Shown here: positions 8,051 to 15,536 of the stretch, one piece after another
Layout of the letters: each line of letters begins with the position of its first letter
Position numbering within the stretch: the first letter of the stretch is position 1
NCBI GenBank assembly: GCA_050289385.1
Contig: JBNKFQ010000022.1
Span: forward strand, 1 to 24,773
Direction: 5' to 3'
Length of the DNA stretch: 24,773 bases
From: JBNKFQ01 sp050289385
GTDB taxonomy: Bacteria > Pseudomonadota > Gammaproteobacteria > Pseudomonadales > Porticoccaceae
Translations under genes and position numbers: made by a program
The notes under the pieces: generated by a model
Told to the model about the DNA's origin: nothing
What the model saw: the letters and a program-made list of their open reading frames with translations, nothing else
The model's database searches: none

Positions 8051-11000
8051 CGCAGCCTGCAGATATTCAGCAGCGCCGCGACGCGCTGGATCCGACCCGG
8101 TCATTTGCTGTCGCCGCCCCTGCCGGTTCGGGAAAAACCGGGCTACTGACCCAGAGAGTGCTGACGCTACTGGCCACCTGCGCCAAACCAGAAGAAGTTC
8201 TGGCCATTACCTTTACCCGCAAGGCCGCGGCGGAAATGCGTCACCGCATTATCAGCGCCCTGCGGCGCGCCACCGACCACACGCCACCCGAAGACGACTA
8301 CCAGCAGCAGACCTGGCAACTCGCTCGCGCCGTGCTGGAGCGAGATCTGGCCCACAACTGGCAGTTGCTGTCGGCGCCCAACCGCCTGCAAATTCAAACC
8401 ATAGACGGTTTGTGCCGCAACCTCGCCAGGCAACTGGTACTGGAAAACGGGCTCGGCGAATTGCCGCAACCGTCGGAAAATACAGAACCTGTGTACCGGC
8501 AAACGGTACAGGACTTTCTCAAACGACTTGAGCAAGACGACGACACCGGCCGTGCACTGGCAACCCTCCTGCAACATCTCGACAACAATCTGTTGCGTGT
8601 TGAGCGACTGCTGGTCTCCCTGCTGGCCCGGCGCGAACAGTGGCTTGGCCCGATTCTCAATGCCCGCGACTCACGCACCTGGCTGGAGCAACACCTGACC
8701 GAAGTCGTCACCGAAACCCTGAGCGACGCCGCCGGTAAACTCCAGACACTGGCAGGCGACCTCACTACCTTGCTGGACTACGCGGCCAACCAGCTCACCC
8801 ACAGCAACCCCGATCACCCTTTTTGCCAATTCGCGGGCATTAGAGAACTGCCGGATACGGGCCCTGACTTCGCTTATCTGTGGCAAGTTCTGATCGACTT
8901 GCTGCTGACGCAAAAGGGAGAGTGGCGCAAAACCATTGATGTGCGCAGTGGCTTTCCCGCCGGCAAGGGCGAAGCAAAAGCACGCAAGCAGCTGTGGGCA
9001 GAAACCCTGGACCGTTGTCGTGAAATTCCGGGGCTGGCGGAAACCCTGATGGATATTCGCTACCTGCCCTATGCCACTTATCCCGATCAGCAATGGCACG
9101 CGCTGCAGGCTCTGACCACGATATTGCCGCAACTGGGCGCGGAATTAAGTGTGCAGTTCCTTGCTAACAACCAGTGTGACTTTACCGAAATTACATTTGC
9201 TGCACTGCGCTCCCTTGGTGAACCCGACAACCCCACGGAAACCGCACTGCGACTCGATTACCGCATCAATCACATTCTCGTGGATGAATTTCAAGACACC
9301 TCCAGCATTCAGTTTCAGTTACTCGGCAAACTAACCGCCGAATGGCAGCCGGGTGATGGCCGCACCCTGTTTATTGTTGGCGACGGCATGCAATCCCTGT
9401 ATGGATTTCGCAGTGCCAATGTCGGCCTGTTTCTGGAAGCCCGGCGCCACCCCATCGGGGCGATTGACCTGGAACCCCTGGACTTGAGCGTCAACTTTCG
9501 CTCGCAACAAAATCTGGTCAGCTGGATAAACCGGACGTTTCAGAGCGCCTTTCCGCAAGCCGATGACATCGGGCGCGGCGCTGTTCGTTACAGCGAGGCG
9601 AACGCCTTTAAACCTGAATTGCCGGGTCCGGGCATAACGCTGGACGCGTTTGTTGACCTACTTGCCAACGAAGGCAATCGCGCCGCCGAGGCAGAACAAG
9701 TGGTGGCGCATATTCGTACCGCGCAACGGGAACGGCCCGACGATAACATTGCCGTACTGGTGCGCAACCGCGGTCACCTGAACGATATTCTGCCCGCGCT
9801 GTATCAGGCAGGGCTCAACTGGCAGGCGCTGGATATCGAACCCCTGTCTGATCGCATGGCGGTAATTGACGCCCACAGCCTGACGCGAGCCCTGCTCTCG
9901 TACGCCGATCGAATCGCCTGGCTCAGCGTATTGCGAGCCCCGTGGTGTGGGCTCGACCTGCATGACTTGCACGCACTGGCCAACACAGAATTGGCGGACA
10001 ACCCGGTCGGTGGGGCTGAAACCTGGCCATTGCTTTGGCCGCAACTGCAGCAGGCCAGCCAGATTGCCGATTTGTCTGACGATGGCAAACAAATATTGCA
10101 ACGCGTTACCCCGGTGCTTGCCGCCGGGCTCGCCCAGCGCGGCCGCAAACCATTGCGCAGCTGGGTTGAGGGAATCTGGGTTGCACTGGGGGGCCCGGCT
10201 GCTCTGGCTGATCCCAACGACTTGCAACACGTGCGCAGTTATTTTGACCTGCTGGAACAACACAGCCGTGCGGGCGCTATTGAAGACCCGGGCAAATTTG
10301 CGCAAGCCGTATCTCGCCTCTACGCCACACCGCCAGCCAGCAGCGACGCCCGGCTACAGCTGATGACCATACACAAGTCAAAAGGTCTGGAGTTCGACAC
10401 CGTCATTATTCCCGGATTGGACCGGCCAACCCGAAGCAATGACAGCGCCATGCTGTTATGGCGGGAGCGCGTTAACCAACGGGGCCAGGCGCAATTGCTG
10501 CTGGGGCCGCTGCAGGCCAGTGGCGACGATCAGGACACCCTGTTTGAACACCTGAAATACGAAAACCGGCAAAAAAACCGGCTGGAAAACGCGCGGGTTA
10601 TCTATGTGGGTGCAACCCGCGCCGTCAAAAAGCTGCACCTTTTGTTTCAGGTCAAAACCGATAGCCGGGGCAACCATAAAACACCGGCCACAGACAGTTT
10701 GCTGGCACCGTTGTGGGAGGCGATTGCCCCGCAATTGCGTACTCCCGACCAGAGCTGCCGTTTGCACCACTCGAATCCCGCCACCCAATCGGACGAACCC
10801 GAAACACCATCAATAACCTGCAGTTTGCGCTTGCCTGCCGACTGGCAGGCTGCGCAAATCACCACGCAGAAATTGCTGTTGACACCGCAGGAGCAAGGCC
10901 GGGATTTTAGTGACACCGAGTCCTGGTATCAGGATGAGTCGAATGCTCGCCACATTGGCACGGTGCTGCATCGAACTTTCGAGCAAATCGTTTACGACGG

Positions 11001-11460
11001 CGCAGACCGGTGGCAACCGGAGCGCATTGAACGCCAGCGTCCGTTTTGGCAAGCGCAATTGCGTCAGCTTGGCGTAGCGGATACCGACATCGCCCTGGCC
11101 CTGCTCGAACGCGCAATCACACAGGCCCTGTCCGACCCCAAAGGTATCTGGCTGCTGGACAACAGCCACGGGCGAAGCGCCTGCGAATTGCCGTTGGGCT
11201 TTATTGTCAACAGCAGCAACGGTCGCCAGCGCAAGGCTATTATTGATCGTACCTTTGTCGCCGACGGCGTACGCTGGATTATTGATTACAAAAGCGCTCA
11301 GCCCGACGCCAATCAATCGCTTGATGCTTTTATAAAAGAACAAAAAGAACGCTACACGCCCCAGTTACAGGCTTACGCCACTCTGATGGCGCAAATGGAA
11401 TCCTTGCCAATACGTACAGCCCTGTATTTTCCCCTTGTTCCTCACCTGGCAATTATCTGA
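8047..11460 (+). CDS. AddA-like UvrD/RecB-type helicase-nuclease
   Basis: A 1137-residue SF1 helicase fused to a C-terminal nuclease, the active motor partner of the preceding AddB-like protein. Helicase motifs: Walker A AAPAGSGKTGLL (about 23-34), ITFTRKAAAEM (Ia), LVDEFQDTSS (II, about 411), IVGDGMQSLYGFRSA (III, about 443), LSVNFRSQQNL (IV), MTIHKSKGLEFDTVIIPG (V, about 773) and IYVGATRAVKKLHLLF (VI, about 852). Nuclease: GTVLHRTFEQ (about 971), AIIDRTFV (about 1065) and WIIDYKSAQ (about 1077), giving His, Asp and DYK. Expected role: processing double-strand ends to 3' overhangs for RecA. Both subunits keep nuclease motifs, as in AddAB rather than RecBCD. The first base overlaps the upstream stop by four bases. 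Confidence 0.93.
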   Translation: MTQPADIQQRRDALDPTRSFAVAAPAGSGKTGLLTQRVLTLLATCAKPEEVLAITFTRKAAAEMRHRIISALRRATDHTPPEDDYQQQTWQLARAVLERDLAHNWQLLSAPNRLQIQTIDGLCRNLARQLVLENGLGELPQPSENTEPVYRQTVQDFLKRLEQDDDTGRALATLLQHLDNNLLRVERLLVSLLARREQWLGPILNARDSRTWLEQHLTEVVTETLSDAAGKLQTLAGDLTTLLDYAANQLTHSNPDHPFCQFAGIRELPDTGPDFAYLWQVLIDLLLTQKGEWRKTIDVRSGFPAGKGEAKARKQLWAETLDRCREIPGLAETLMDIRYLPYATYPDQQWHALQALTTILPQLGAELSVQFLANNQCDFTEITFAALRSLGEPDNPTETALRLDYRINHILVDEFQDTSSIQFQLLGKLTAEWQPGDGRTLFIVGDGMQSLYGFRSANVGLFLEARRHPIGAIDLEPLDLSVNFRSQQNLVSWINRTFQSAFPQADDIGRGAVRYSEANAFKPELPGPGITLDAFVDLLANEGNRAAEAEQVVAHIRTAQRERPDDNIAVLVRNRGHLNDILPALYQAGLNWQALDIEPLSDRMAVIDAHSLTRALLSYADRIAWLSVLRAPWCGLDLHDLHALANTELADNPVGGAETWPLLWPQLQQASQIADLSDDGKQILQRVTPVLAAGLAQRGRKPLRSWVEGIWVALGGPAALADPNDLQHVRSYFDLLEQHSRAGAIEDPGKFAQAVSRLYATPPASSDARLQLMTIHKSKGLEFDTVIIPGLDRPTRSNDSAMLLWRERVNQRGQAQLLLGPLQASGDDQDTLFEHLKYENRQKNRLENARVIYVGATRAVKKLHLLFQVKTDSRGNHKTPATDSLLAPLWEAIAPQLRTPDQSCRLHHSNPATQSDEPETPSITCSLRLPADWQAAQITTQKLLLTPQEQGRDFSDTESWYQDESNARHIGTVLHRTFEQIVYDGADRWQPERIERQRPFWQAQLRQLGVADTDIALALLERAITQALSDPKGIWLLDNSHGRSACELPLGFIVNSSNGRQRKAIIDRTFVADGVRWIIDYKSAQPDANQSLDAFIKEQKERYTPQLQAYATLMAQMESLPIRTALYFPLVPHLAII

Positions 11461-11587
11461 ATCGCAGGTGCGATTCGCGCCAGGATTTGACACTAAAATT
11501 ACCGATATACCCTGACCACCGGTATCATGAAAAACTTTTATTTCCTTAAAAGGCGGTAGCCCCATACAATAGCAACCTGATCCCAAC

Positions 11588-11605
11588 TGTAAATGTAAAG
11601 TTACA
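11588..11605 (+). promoter_or_regulatory. TyrR-box-like operator at the aroF start
   Basis: TGTAAATGTAAAGTTACA matches the TyrR consensus TGTAAA-N6-TTTACA at 11 of 12 specified bases and keeps the G-N14-C core. It ends one base before the ATG of the DAHP synthase gene, so bound protein would also cover the ribosome site. It overlaps a second palindrome, ATGTAA-AG-TTACAT (11593-11606). TyrR repression of aroF is established in enterics; its use here is inference. Confidence 0.45.
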
Positions 11606-11606
11606 T

Positions 11607-12665
11607 ATGTGCCCACAATCTCTTGAAAACCTTCGAGTTGCTTCGTACCAAACTCTGGTTACCCCGAAGCAACTGAAAGAAGAAATGCCCATCACCGAGA
11701 AAGCAGCTGCAACCATTTCCGCAGGTCGCAGCGCAGTGCAAAATATTCTGGACCGCAACGATCACCGTCTGATTGTAGTGGTTGGCCCCTGCTCGATACA
11801 CGACACCAAAGCCGCACTGGAATACGCCGAACGATTAAAAGCGTTATCAGCAAAAGTTGACGACACACTCCTGCTGGTGATGAGGGTCTATTTTGAAAAG
11901 CCTCGAACAACGGTGGGCTGGAAAGGGCTCATTAATGATCCTCACCTGAATGATTCTTTCAAAATCGAGGAAGGCTTGCATATTGGCCGACAATTGCTGC
12001 TGGATATTGCCGAACTCGGCCTGCCCACAGCAACGGAAGCGCTGGACCCGATTTCACCACAGTATTTACAGGACCTTATCTCCTGGTCCGCTATTGGCGC
12101 CCGCACCACGGAATCCCAAACCCACCGCGAAATGGCCAGTGGCCTGTCGTCTGCCGTTGGCTTCAAAAACGGCACGGACGGCAGTTTGACCGTTGCCATT
12201 AATGCCCTGGAATCGGTATCTGAACCCCACCGTTTTCTCGGTATTAACGGTGATGGCCAGGTATCTATCGTAACCACCGCCGGCAACCCCTACGCCCATG
12301 TGGTGCTGCGCGGTGGCAATGGCAAGCCCAATTACGACTATGTCAGTGTCTCCATGTGCGAACGCGAACTGCGCAATGCCAATATTGCGGCCAATATCAT
12401 GATTGACTGCAGCCACGCAAATTCCAACAAAAATCACGAGCTGCAACCACTGGTTATCGAAAACGTGGCCAACCAGATTGCGGAAGGCAACCAGTCAATT
12501 ATTGGCATTATGGTGGAAAGCCACCTGCACGGCGGCAACCAGAAAATGGGGCCCGAGATGGAATACGGCGTGTCTATTACAGACAAATGCATTGACTGGG
12601 AAACCACCGAAAAAACGCTGCTCGACGTGAGCAATAAAGTCAGGGATAAACTGACGCAAAGGTAA
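11607..12665 (+). CDS. aroF: 3-deoxy-7-phosphoheptulonate (DAHP) synthase, class I, AroF-type
   Basis: Catalyses phosphoenolpyruvate plus erythrose 4-phosphate to DAHP, first step of the shikimate pathway, in the cytoplasm. The 352-residue length matches E. coli AroF/AroG/AroH. Conserved blocks: VVVGPCSIHD with metal-ligand Cys about 62, VMRVYFEKPRTTVGWKGLIND (about 91-111), GARTTESQ, GFKNGTDGS, CSHANSNK, and MVESHLHGGNQ. The stretch PHRFLGINGDGQV and the EMEYGVSITDKCI ending look closer to Tyr-sensitive AroF than to AroG or AroH; the isozyme call is tentative. The start ATG has only a weak AAAG ribosome site, and a TyrR-like palindrome ends just before it. A TTGACA (11487-11492) may be a -35 element. 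Monocistronic: the next gene is convergent. Confidence 0.93.
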   Translation: MCPQSLENLRVASYQTLVTPKQLKEEMPITEKAAATISAGRSAVQNILDRNDHRLIVVVGPCSIHDTKAALEYAERLKALSAKVDDTLLLVMRVYFEKPRTTVGWKGLINDPHLNDSFKIEEGLHIGRQLLLDIAELGLPTATEALDPISPQYLQDLISWSAIGARTTESQTHREMASGLSSAVGFKNGTDGSLTVAINALESVSEPHRFLGINGDGQVSIVTTAGNPYAHVVLRGGNGKPNYDYVSVSMCERELRNANIAANIMIDCSHANSNKNHELQPLVIENVANQIAEGNQSIIGIMVESHLHGGNQKMGPEMEYGVSITDKCIDWETTEKTLLDVSNKVRDKLTQR

Positions 12666-12682
12666 GTGTGTGGCATAAAAGT

Positions 12683-12786
12683 GGTCGCACGCCATACGTC
12701 GCACGTCGCACGCTAAAAAAGCGGCAATATGTCCATCTGTGCGGCAACCTTCGGGAACAGCCTTAAAAAGCGTGCGACGTGCGACC
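12683..12786. repeat. GTCGCACG-type palindromic element, copy 1
   Basis: Non-coding element between convergent aroF and the TetR gene. The inverted arms GTCGCACGTCGCACGC (12698-12713) and GCGTGCGACGTGCGAC (12770-12785) match over all 16 bases. The outer left end is GGTCGCAC (12683-12690), pairing with GTGCGACC at the right edge. AGT flanks both sides (12680-12682, 12787-12789), possibly a 3-bp target duplication or chance. Its centre differs from copies 2 and 3, sharing only the TAAAAA, ATGTC and CCTTAAAA junctions. As RNA it could fold into a strong stem and act as a terminator in either direction. Confidence 0.85.
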
Positions 12787-12826
12787 AGTAAAATCTGTAT
12801 TCAAACTTAACTAAATGCCATTCTAC

Positions 12827-13405
12827 TCAAAGTTCATCGGCGACCGTATCAATCATCTTCTTCATATCTGCGGCATTTGCACCCATTTTGGAGTGAATGC
12901 AAAGCCCGGCATTCATGGCTATCAAAATATCTGCCTGGATACCGGCATCTTTGCCCGGAGAAATCTGACCACGACGCTGACCATCTTGTAATCGCGTGTA
13001 AATTGCCTTGCGCAAACCGGCGATATGTACACCAACATCCCTGGCGATATCTGGCATGCTCTCGCTTAATTCAGTCACCGTATTAAACAACAGACAACCT
13101 CGTCGAAGTCGGATCTCATCTTCCTGAAGAAAAATGGCATAAAAATAGCGGCGAATCGCCTGGCGCGCATCCGGTTCTTTCATCAAAACATCAGAAATAA
13201 AAGACCAGGCAACTGTTGAATAACGCTCTAAAGCTTTGTAAAAAAGGGCTCGTTTATCACCAAAACAAGCGTACATACTGCCGCGGTTAATCTGCATGGC
13301 ATCCAGTAATTTCTGAATTGAGCTTGCTTCGTAACCGTAAGTCCAGAATACCTCCATTGCAGAGGTCAACACATCTTCTCGATCAAACTGGGGCAACCGG
13401 GGCAT
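12827..13405 (-). CDS. TetR/AcrR family transcriptional regulator
   Basis: A 192-residue one-domain-plus-HTH repressor-type protein. The N-terminal TetR helix-turn-helix spans about residues 8-55: REDVLTSAMEVFWTYGYEAS, SIQKLLDAMQINRGSMYACFG, DKRALFYKALERY. The C-terminal ligand and dimer region contains RRGCLLFNTVTELSESMPDIA. Start: ATG 13405 is 7 bases after AGGAGG; ATG 13411 is too close to that site. It lies 104 bases after nfuA on the same strand, with a -10-like TATATT and a 15-bp dyad (13471-13485) between them that look like its own promoter and operator. No transporter or enzyme beside it suggests a target, and the inducer cannot be guessed. Confidence 0.92.
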   Translation of the reverse strand: MPRLPQFDREDVLTSAMEVFWTYGYEASSIQKLLDAMQINRGSMYACFGDKRALFYKALERYSTVAWSFISDVLMKEPDARQAIRRYFYAIFLQEDEIRLRRGCLLFNTVTELSESMPDIARDVGVHIAGLRKAIYTRLQDGQRRGQISPGKDAGIQADILIAMNAGLCIHSKMGANAADMKKMIDTVADEL

Positions 13406-13421
13406 ATCCATTCCTCCTTCA

Positions 13422-13459
13422 ACTGAAGACAGCCACGGTGCAGAGCGGCCGTCTTCAGT
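13422..13459 (-). promoter_or_regulatory. 9-bp inverted repeat in the TetR gene leader
   Basis: ACTGAAGAC (13422-13430) and GTCTTCAGT (13451-13459) are perfect inverted arms with a 20-base spacer, ending four bases from the AGGAGG ribosome site of the TetR gene. It could be a leader hairpin, a second operator or a weak nfuA terminator; it has no U-run. Confidence 0.4.
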
Positions 13460-13470
13460 CTATCGCCCCC

Positions 13471-13491
13471 TTCACAACATGTGAAAATATA
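13471..13491 (-). promoter_or_regulatory. Candidate TetR operator and -10 element
   Basis: TTCACAACATGTGAA (13471-13485) is a perfect 6-3-6 dyad directly downstream of TATATT (13486-13491, minus strand, 5/6 to TATAAT). It would cover the transcription start of the TetR gene, as expected for autorepression. No good -35 is visible. Confidence 0.42.
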
Positions 13492-13509
13492 AAGAGAACA
13501 TCTTCAAAC

Positions 13510-14094
13510 TTATTTGTAATAAGCCTGCGATCGGTCAGTATGATCTGTAATATCACGCACCCCCTTGAGTTCGGGGATTCTTTCCATCAAGGTGCTTTCA
13601 ACCCCCTGTTTCAGCGTCATATCAACCGCGCTGCAGCCCTGACAACCGCCGCCAAAACGCAGTACAGCTACGTCCTCGTCCATCTCCTCCAAACTAACGT
13701 TACCGCCATGGGAAGCCAGACCAGGGTTAATTTCGCTGTAGAGCACATAATTGATCTTGTCCTCGACGGGACTGTCATCCGACACTTTCGGCATTCGCGA
13801 ATTGGGCGCTCGTATGGTTAACTGGCCTCCCATCTTGTCTGCGGCATAATCGACCTTCGCGTCTTCCAGATAAGGCAAGCTGCGACTTTCGAACCAGGCT
13901 GTGAACTTGCCCAGGTCAAGCTTTTCGTCATCTTCCTGTTCTTCACCCGGGCGACTGTACGCAATACAGGTTTCTGCCTTTGGCGTGCCGGGGTCAGTCA
14001 CAAACATGCGAATGCCAATACCCTCGCAGTCTTGCTTGGCCAGAAGCTCTGCGAGATAGTCCCTGGCCGAATCGGTGATAGTAATATTTAACAT
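13510..14094 (-). CDS. nfuA: Fe-S cluster carrier NfuA
   Basis: A 194-residue protein matching E. coli NfuA (191) along its length. The N-terminal A-type-like domain (about 1-100; ITITDSARDYLAELL, GIGIRMFVTDPGTPKAETCIAY) lacks the full set of A-type cysteines, as in other NfuA proteins. The C-terminal Nfu domain (about 108-190; EDKINYVLYSEINPGLASHGGNVSL, then RFGGGCQGCSAVDMTLKQGVE) carries the cluster-binding CxxC at Cys151 and Cys154. It delivers 4Fe-4S clusters to client enzymes in the cytoplasm, notably under iron or oxidative stress. A TTGCCA/TAGAAT promoter with a near-consensus IscR type 1 site lies upstream, so repression by 2Fe-2S IscR is likely. Divergent from xdhC across a repeat copy. 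Confidence 0.97.
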   Translation of the reverse strand: MLNITITDSARDYLAELLAKQDCEGIGIRMFVTDPGTPKAETCIAYSRPGEEQEDDEKLDLGKFTAWFESRSLPYLEDAKVDYAADKMGGQLTIRAPNSRMPKVSDDSPVEDKINYVLYSEINPGLASHGGNVSLEEMDEDVAVLRFGGGCQGCSAVDMTLKQGVESTLMERIPELKGVRDITDHTDRSQAYYK

Positions 14095-14099
14095 GAGTT

Positions 14100-14124
14100 A
14101 TATCCGACTGATTTAGTCATGTAT
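14100..14124 (-). promoter_or_regulatory. IscR type 1 binding site at nfuA
   Basis: Read on the minus strand, the 25 bases match the type 1 IscR consensus ATASYYGACTRWWWYAGTCRRSTAT at 23 positions. The core GACTAAATCAGTC and both ATA/TAT ends are intact; the mismatches are one Y and the S. It begins six bases upstream of the nfuA ATG and covers the predicted transcription start, the right place for repression. IscR control of nfuA is known in E. coli; no iscR gene is in this window. Confidence 0.75.
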
Positions 14125-14152
14125 TCTAATTGATCTGCTCCGTCTCTGGCAA
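14123..14152 (-). promoter_or_regulatory. Sigma-70 promoter of nfuA
   Basis: On the minus strand TTGCCA (14147-14152, 5/6) and TAGAAT (14123-14128, 5/6) are 18 bases apart. The -10 touches the IscR site, so the two support each other. Confidence 0.6.
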
Positions 14153-14209
14153 CGGCCACAGAAATTTCAGATACGTTGCCAAAAGCTGTCGACGCTCGGT
14201 CTTTCTCAA

Positions 14210-14342
14210 GGTCGGCCACACGTCATACGTCGCACGCTAAAAACATGTCTCTGTAGCCCTTTGTCACGGGGCATCAGGTTTGTGCGAAGAAGCGTTGGAC
14301 CGGCCTTAAAAGAGTGCGACGTATAGCGTGCGACGTGCGACC
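14210..14342. repeat. GTCGCACG-type palindromic element, copy 2
   Basis: Copy in the 356-base divergent gap between nfuA and xdhC. Left arm ends CATACGTCGCACGCTAAAAA; right arm is CCTTAAAAGAGTGCGACG, then TATAGCGTGCGACGTGCGAC and a final C, with one extra unit compared with copies 1 and 3. The interior (ATGTCTCTGTAGCCCT, then GTTTGTGCGAAGAAGCGTTG and GACCGG) is nearly identical to copy 3, less a 13-base piece. TGCCTTAAGTAAGCCATTC just outside (14343-14361) also matches copy 3, so the true element may run to 14361. No open frame of note. The remainder of the gap holds the nfuA and xdhC promoter regions. Confidence 0.85.
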
Positions 14343-14450
14343 TGCCTTAAGTAAGCCATTCGTTTAAAGCTGCACTCAAGCTTTGGGCCCGGCAGCTCGC
14401 AGTGACCAAATCTGGTACGATACTTCTTTTCAATACACGTCAAGGTACCT

Positions 14451-15536
14451 ATGTCCCTGCACAGTCACTACTCGTTGTTAAAACGTTATCTTGATGCACC
14501 CGCCGATCAACGGTGGGTACTTGCCATGGTTGTAGACAAGGAGGGCTCCAGTTATCGCAAGCCCGGTGCCATGATGCTCGTTTCCGAACTCGGCCAGAGC
14601 TTTGGGCTGGTGAGCGGAGGTTGCCTGGAAGCGGATATTGTTCGCAGAGCAAACCAGGTGTTACAGAATAGCAAACCGCAGTACGCCATTTACGATATGC
14701 TGGAGGAAGGCAGTTACGCTGCAGACCTTGGTATCGGTTGTAATGGTAAAATCGGTATTCTGATTCAGGAACTCAACGCGGAACACCGCACCTTTTATCA
14801 AACCCTCTTCAGCTCACTGGAAAATGGCGATTCTTGTCGTTTATTGCAAATGCTTCCGCAAGACGCTACATCCCTCGGAGACCTCTGCGCAGTGTTAGTG
14901 GACAAATCCAATACCGAAATTGCCCGTATTGGCGAAAGCACCCTGACTGATTCTGCCTTTGCGCTGCATTTGCAAAGTTCGTTTGAAATACTGCATGACG
15001 GCAATCACAACTGGTCAAACATTCCATTTCGCGCTCCCTTCAGTGTGTGGGTTTTCGGTGGCGGTGCAGATGCGCAACCTCTGGTGCGAATGGCGGCAGA
15101 ACTGGGTTGGCGAATCAGTGTGGTCGATCACCGCACTGCCTATGCACGACCCGCGTTATTCACGTCAGCGGAACAAGTTATTCGTGAACATCCGGACAAC
15201 TTTGACCGGAAACCTGAACTCAACAAGGCAGATGCAGCTATCCTTATGACTCACAACCTAACGCTGGACTCTGTCTGGATAAAACGTTTGTCGCAAACTG
15301 ATATAAGCTATGTTGCCCTGCTTGGCCCGCCATCGCGACGGGACAAGGTATTGGCAATGGCCAATATTTCAAATAATGTCTGGAGTAATACCGTACTGCA
15401 CGGCCCGGCGGGCTACGACCTTGGGGGAGAGCTACCCGAATCCATTGCCCTGTCGATTCTGGCACAGTGCCACACTCACCTGTACAAACACCAGGTTGAG
15501 CCAACCATCCTTGAAAAAATAAGCCACACGGTCTGA
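14451..15536 (+). CDS. XdhC/CoxI family molybdenum cofactor insertion protein
   Basis: A 361-residue protein of the XdhC type. In studied relatives, XdhC binds the molybdenum cofactor, supports its sulfuration and hands it to a xanthine-dehydrogenase-type enzyme. N-terminal XdhC_CoxI block: LAMVVDKEGSSYRKPGAMMLVSELG, GLVSGGCLEADIVR (Cys about 63) and DLGIGCNGKIGILIQEL (Cys about 97). The C-terminal Rossmann domain has VWVFGGGADAQPLVRMAAELGW (about 199-220), SVVDHR, and ALLGPPSRRDKV, followed by GPAGYDLGGELPESIALSILAQ. ATG 14451 has AAGG five bases upstream. Its stop overlaps the next start (TGATG), so it is translationally coupled to the mocA-like gene. No molybdenum hydroxylase gene is in the window. 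Confidence 0.92.
   Translation: MSLHSHYSLLKRYLDAPADQRWVLAMVVDKEGSSYRKPGAMMLVSELGQSFGLVSGGCLEADIVRRANQVLQNSKPQYAIYDMLEEGSYAADLGIGCNGKIGILIQELNAEHRTFYQTLFSSLENGDSCRLLQMLPQDATSLGDLCAVLVDKSNTEIARIGESTLTDSAFALHLQSSFEILHDGNHNWSNIPFRAPFSVWVFGGGADAQPLVRMAAELGWRISVVDHRTAYARPALFTSAEQVIREHPDNFDRKPELNKADAAILMTHNLTLDSVWIKRLSQTDISYVALLGPPSRRDKVLAMANISNNVWSNTVLHGPAGYDLGGELPESIALSILAQCHTHLYKHQVEPTILEKISHTV

Noticed and set aside
12683..14342. GTCGCACG repeats as a CRISPR array or integron attC sites
   Set aside because: Units are inverted arms of separate elements, not evenly spaced direct repeats with spacers, and there are no cas or integrase genes nearby.
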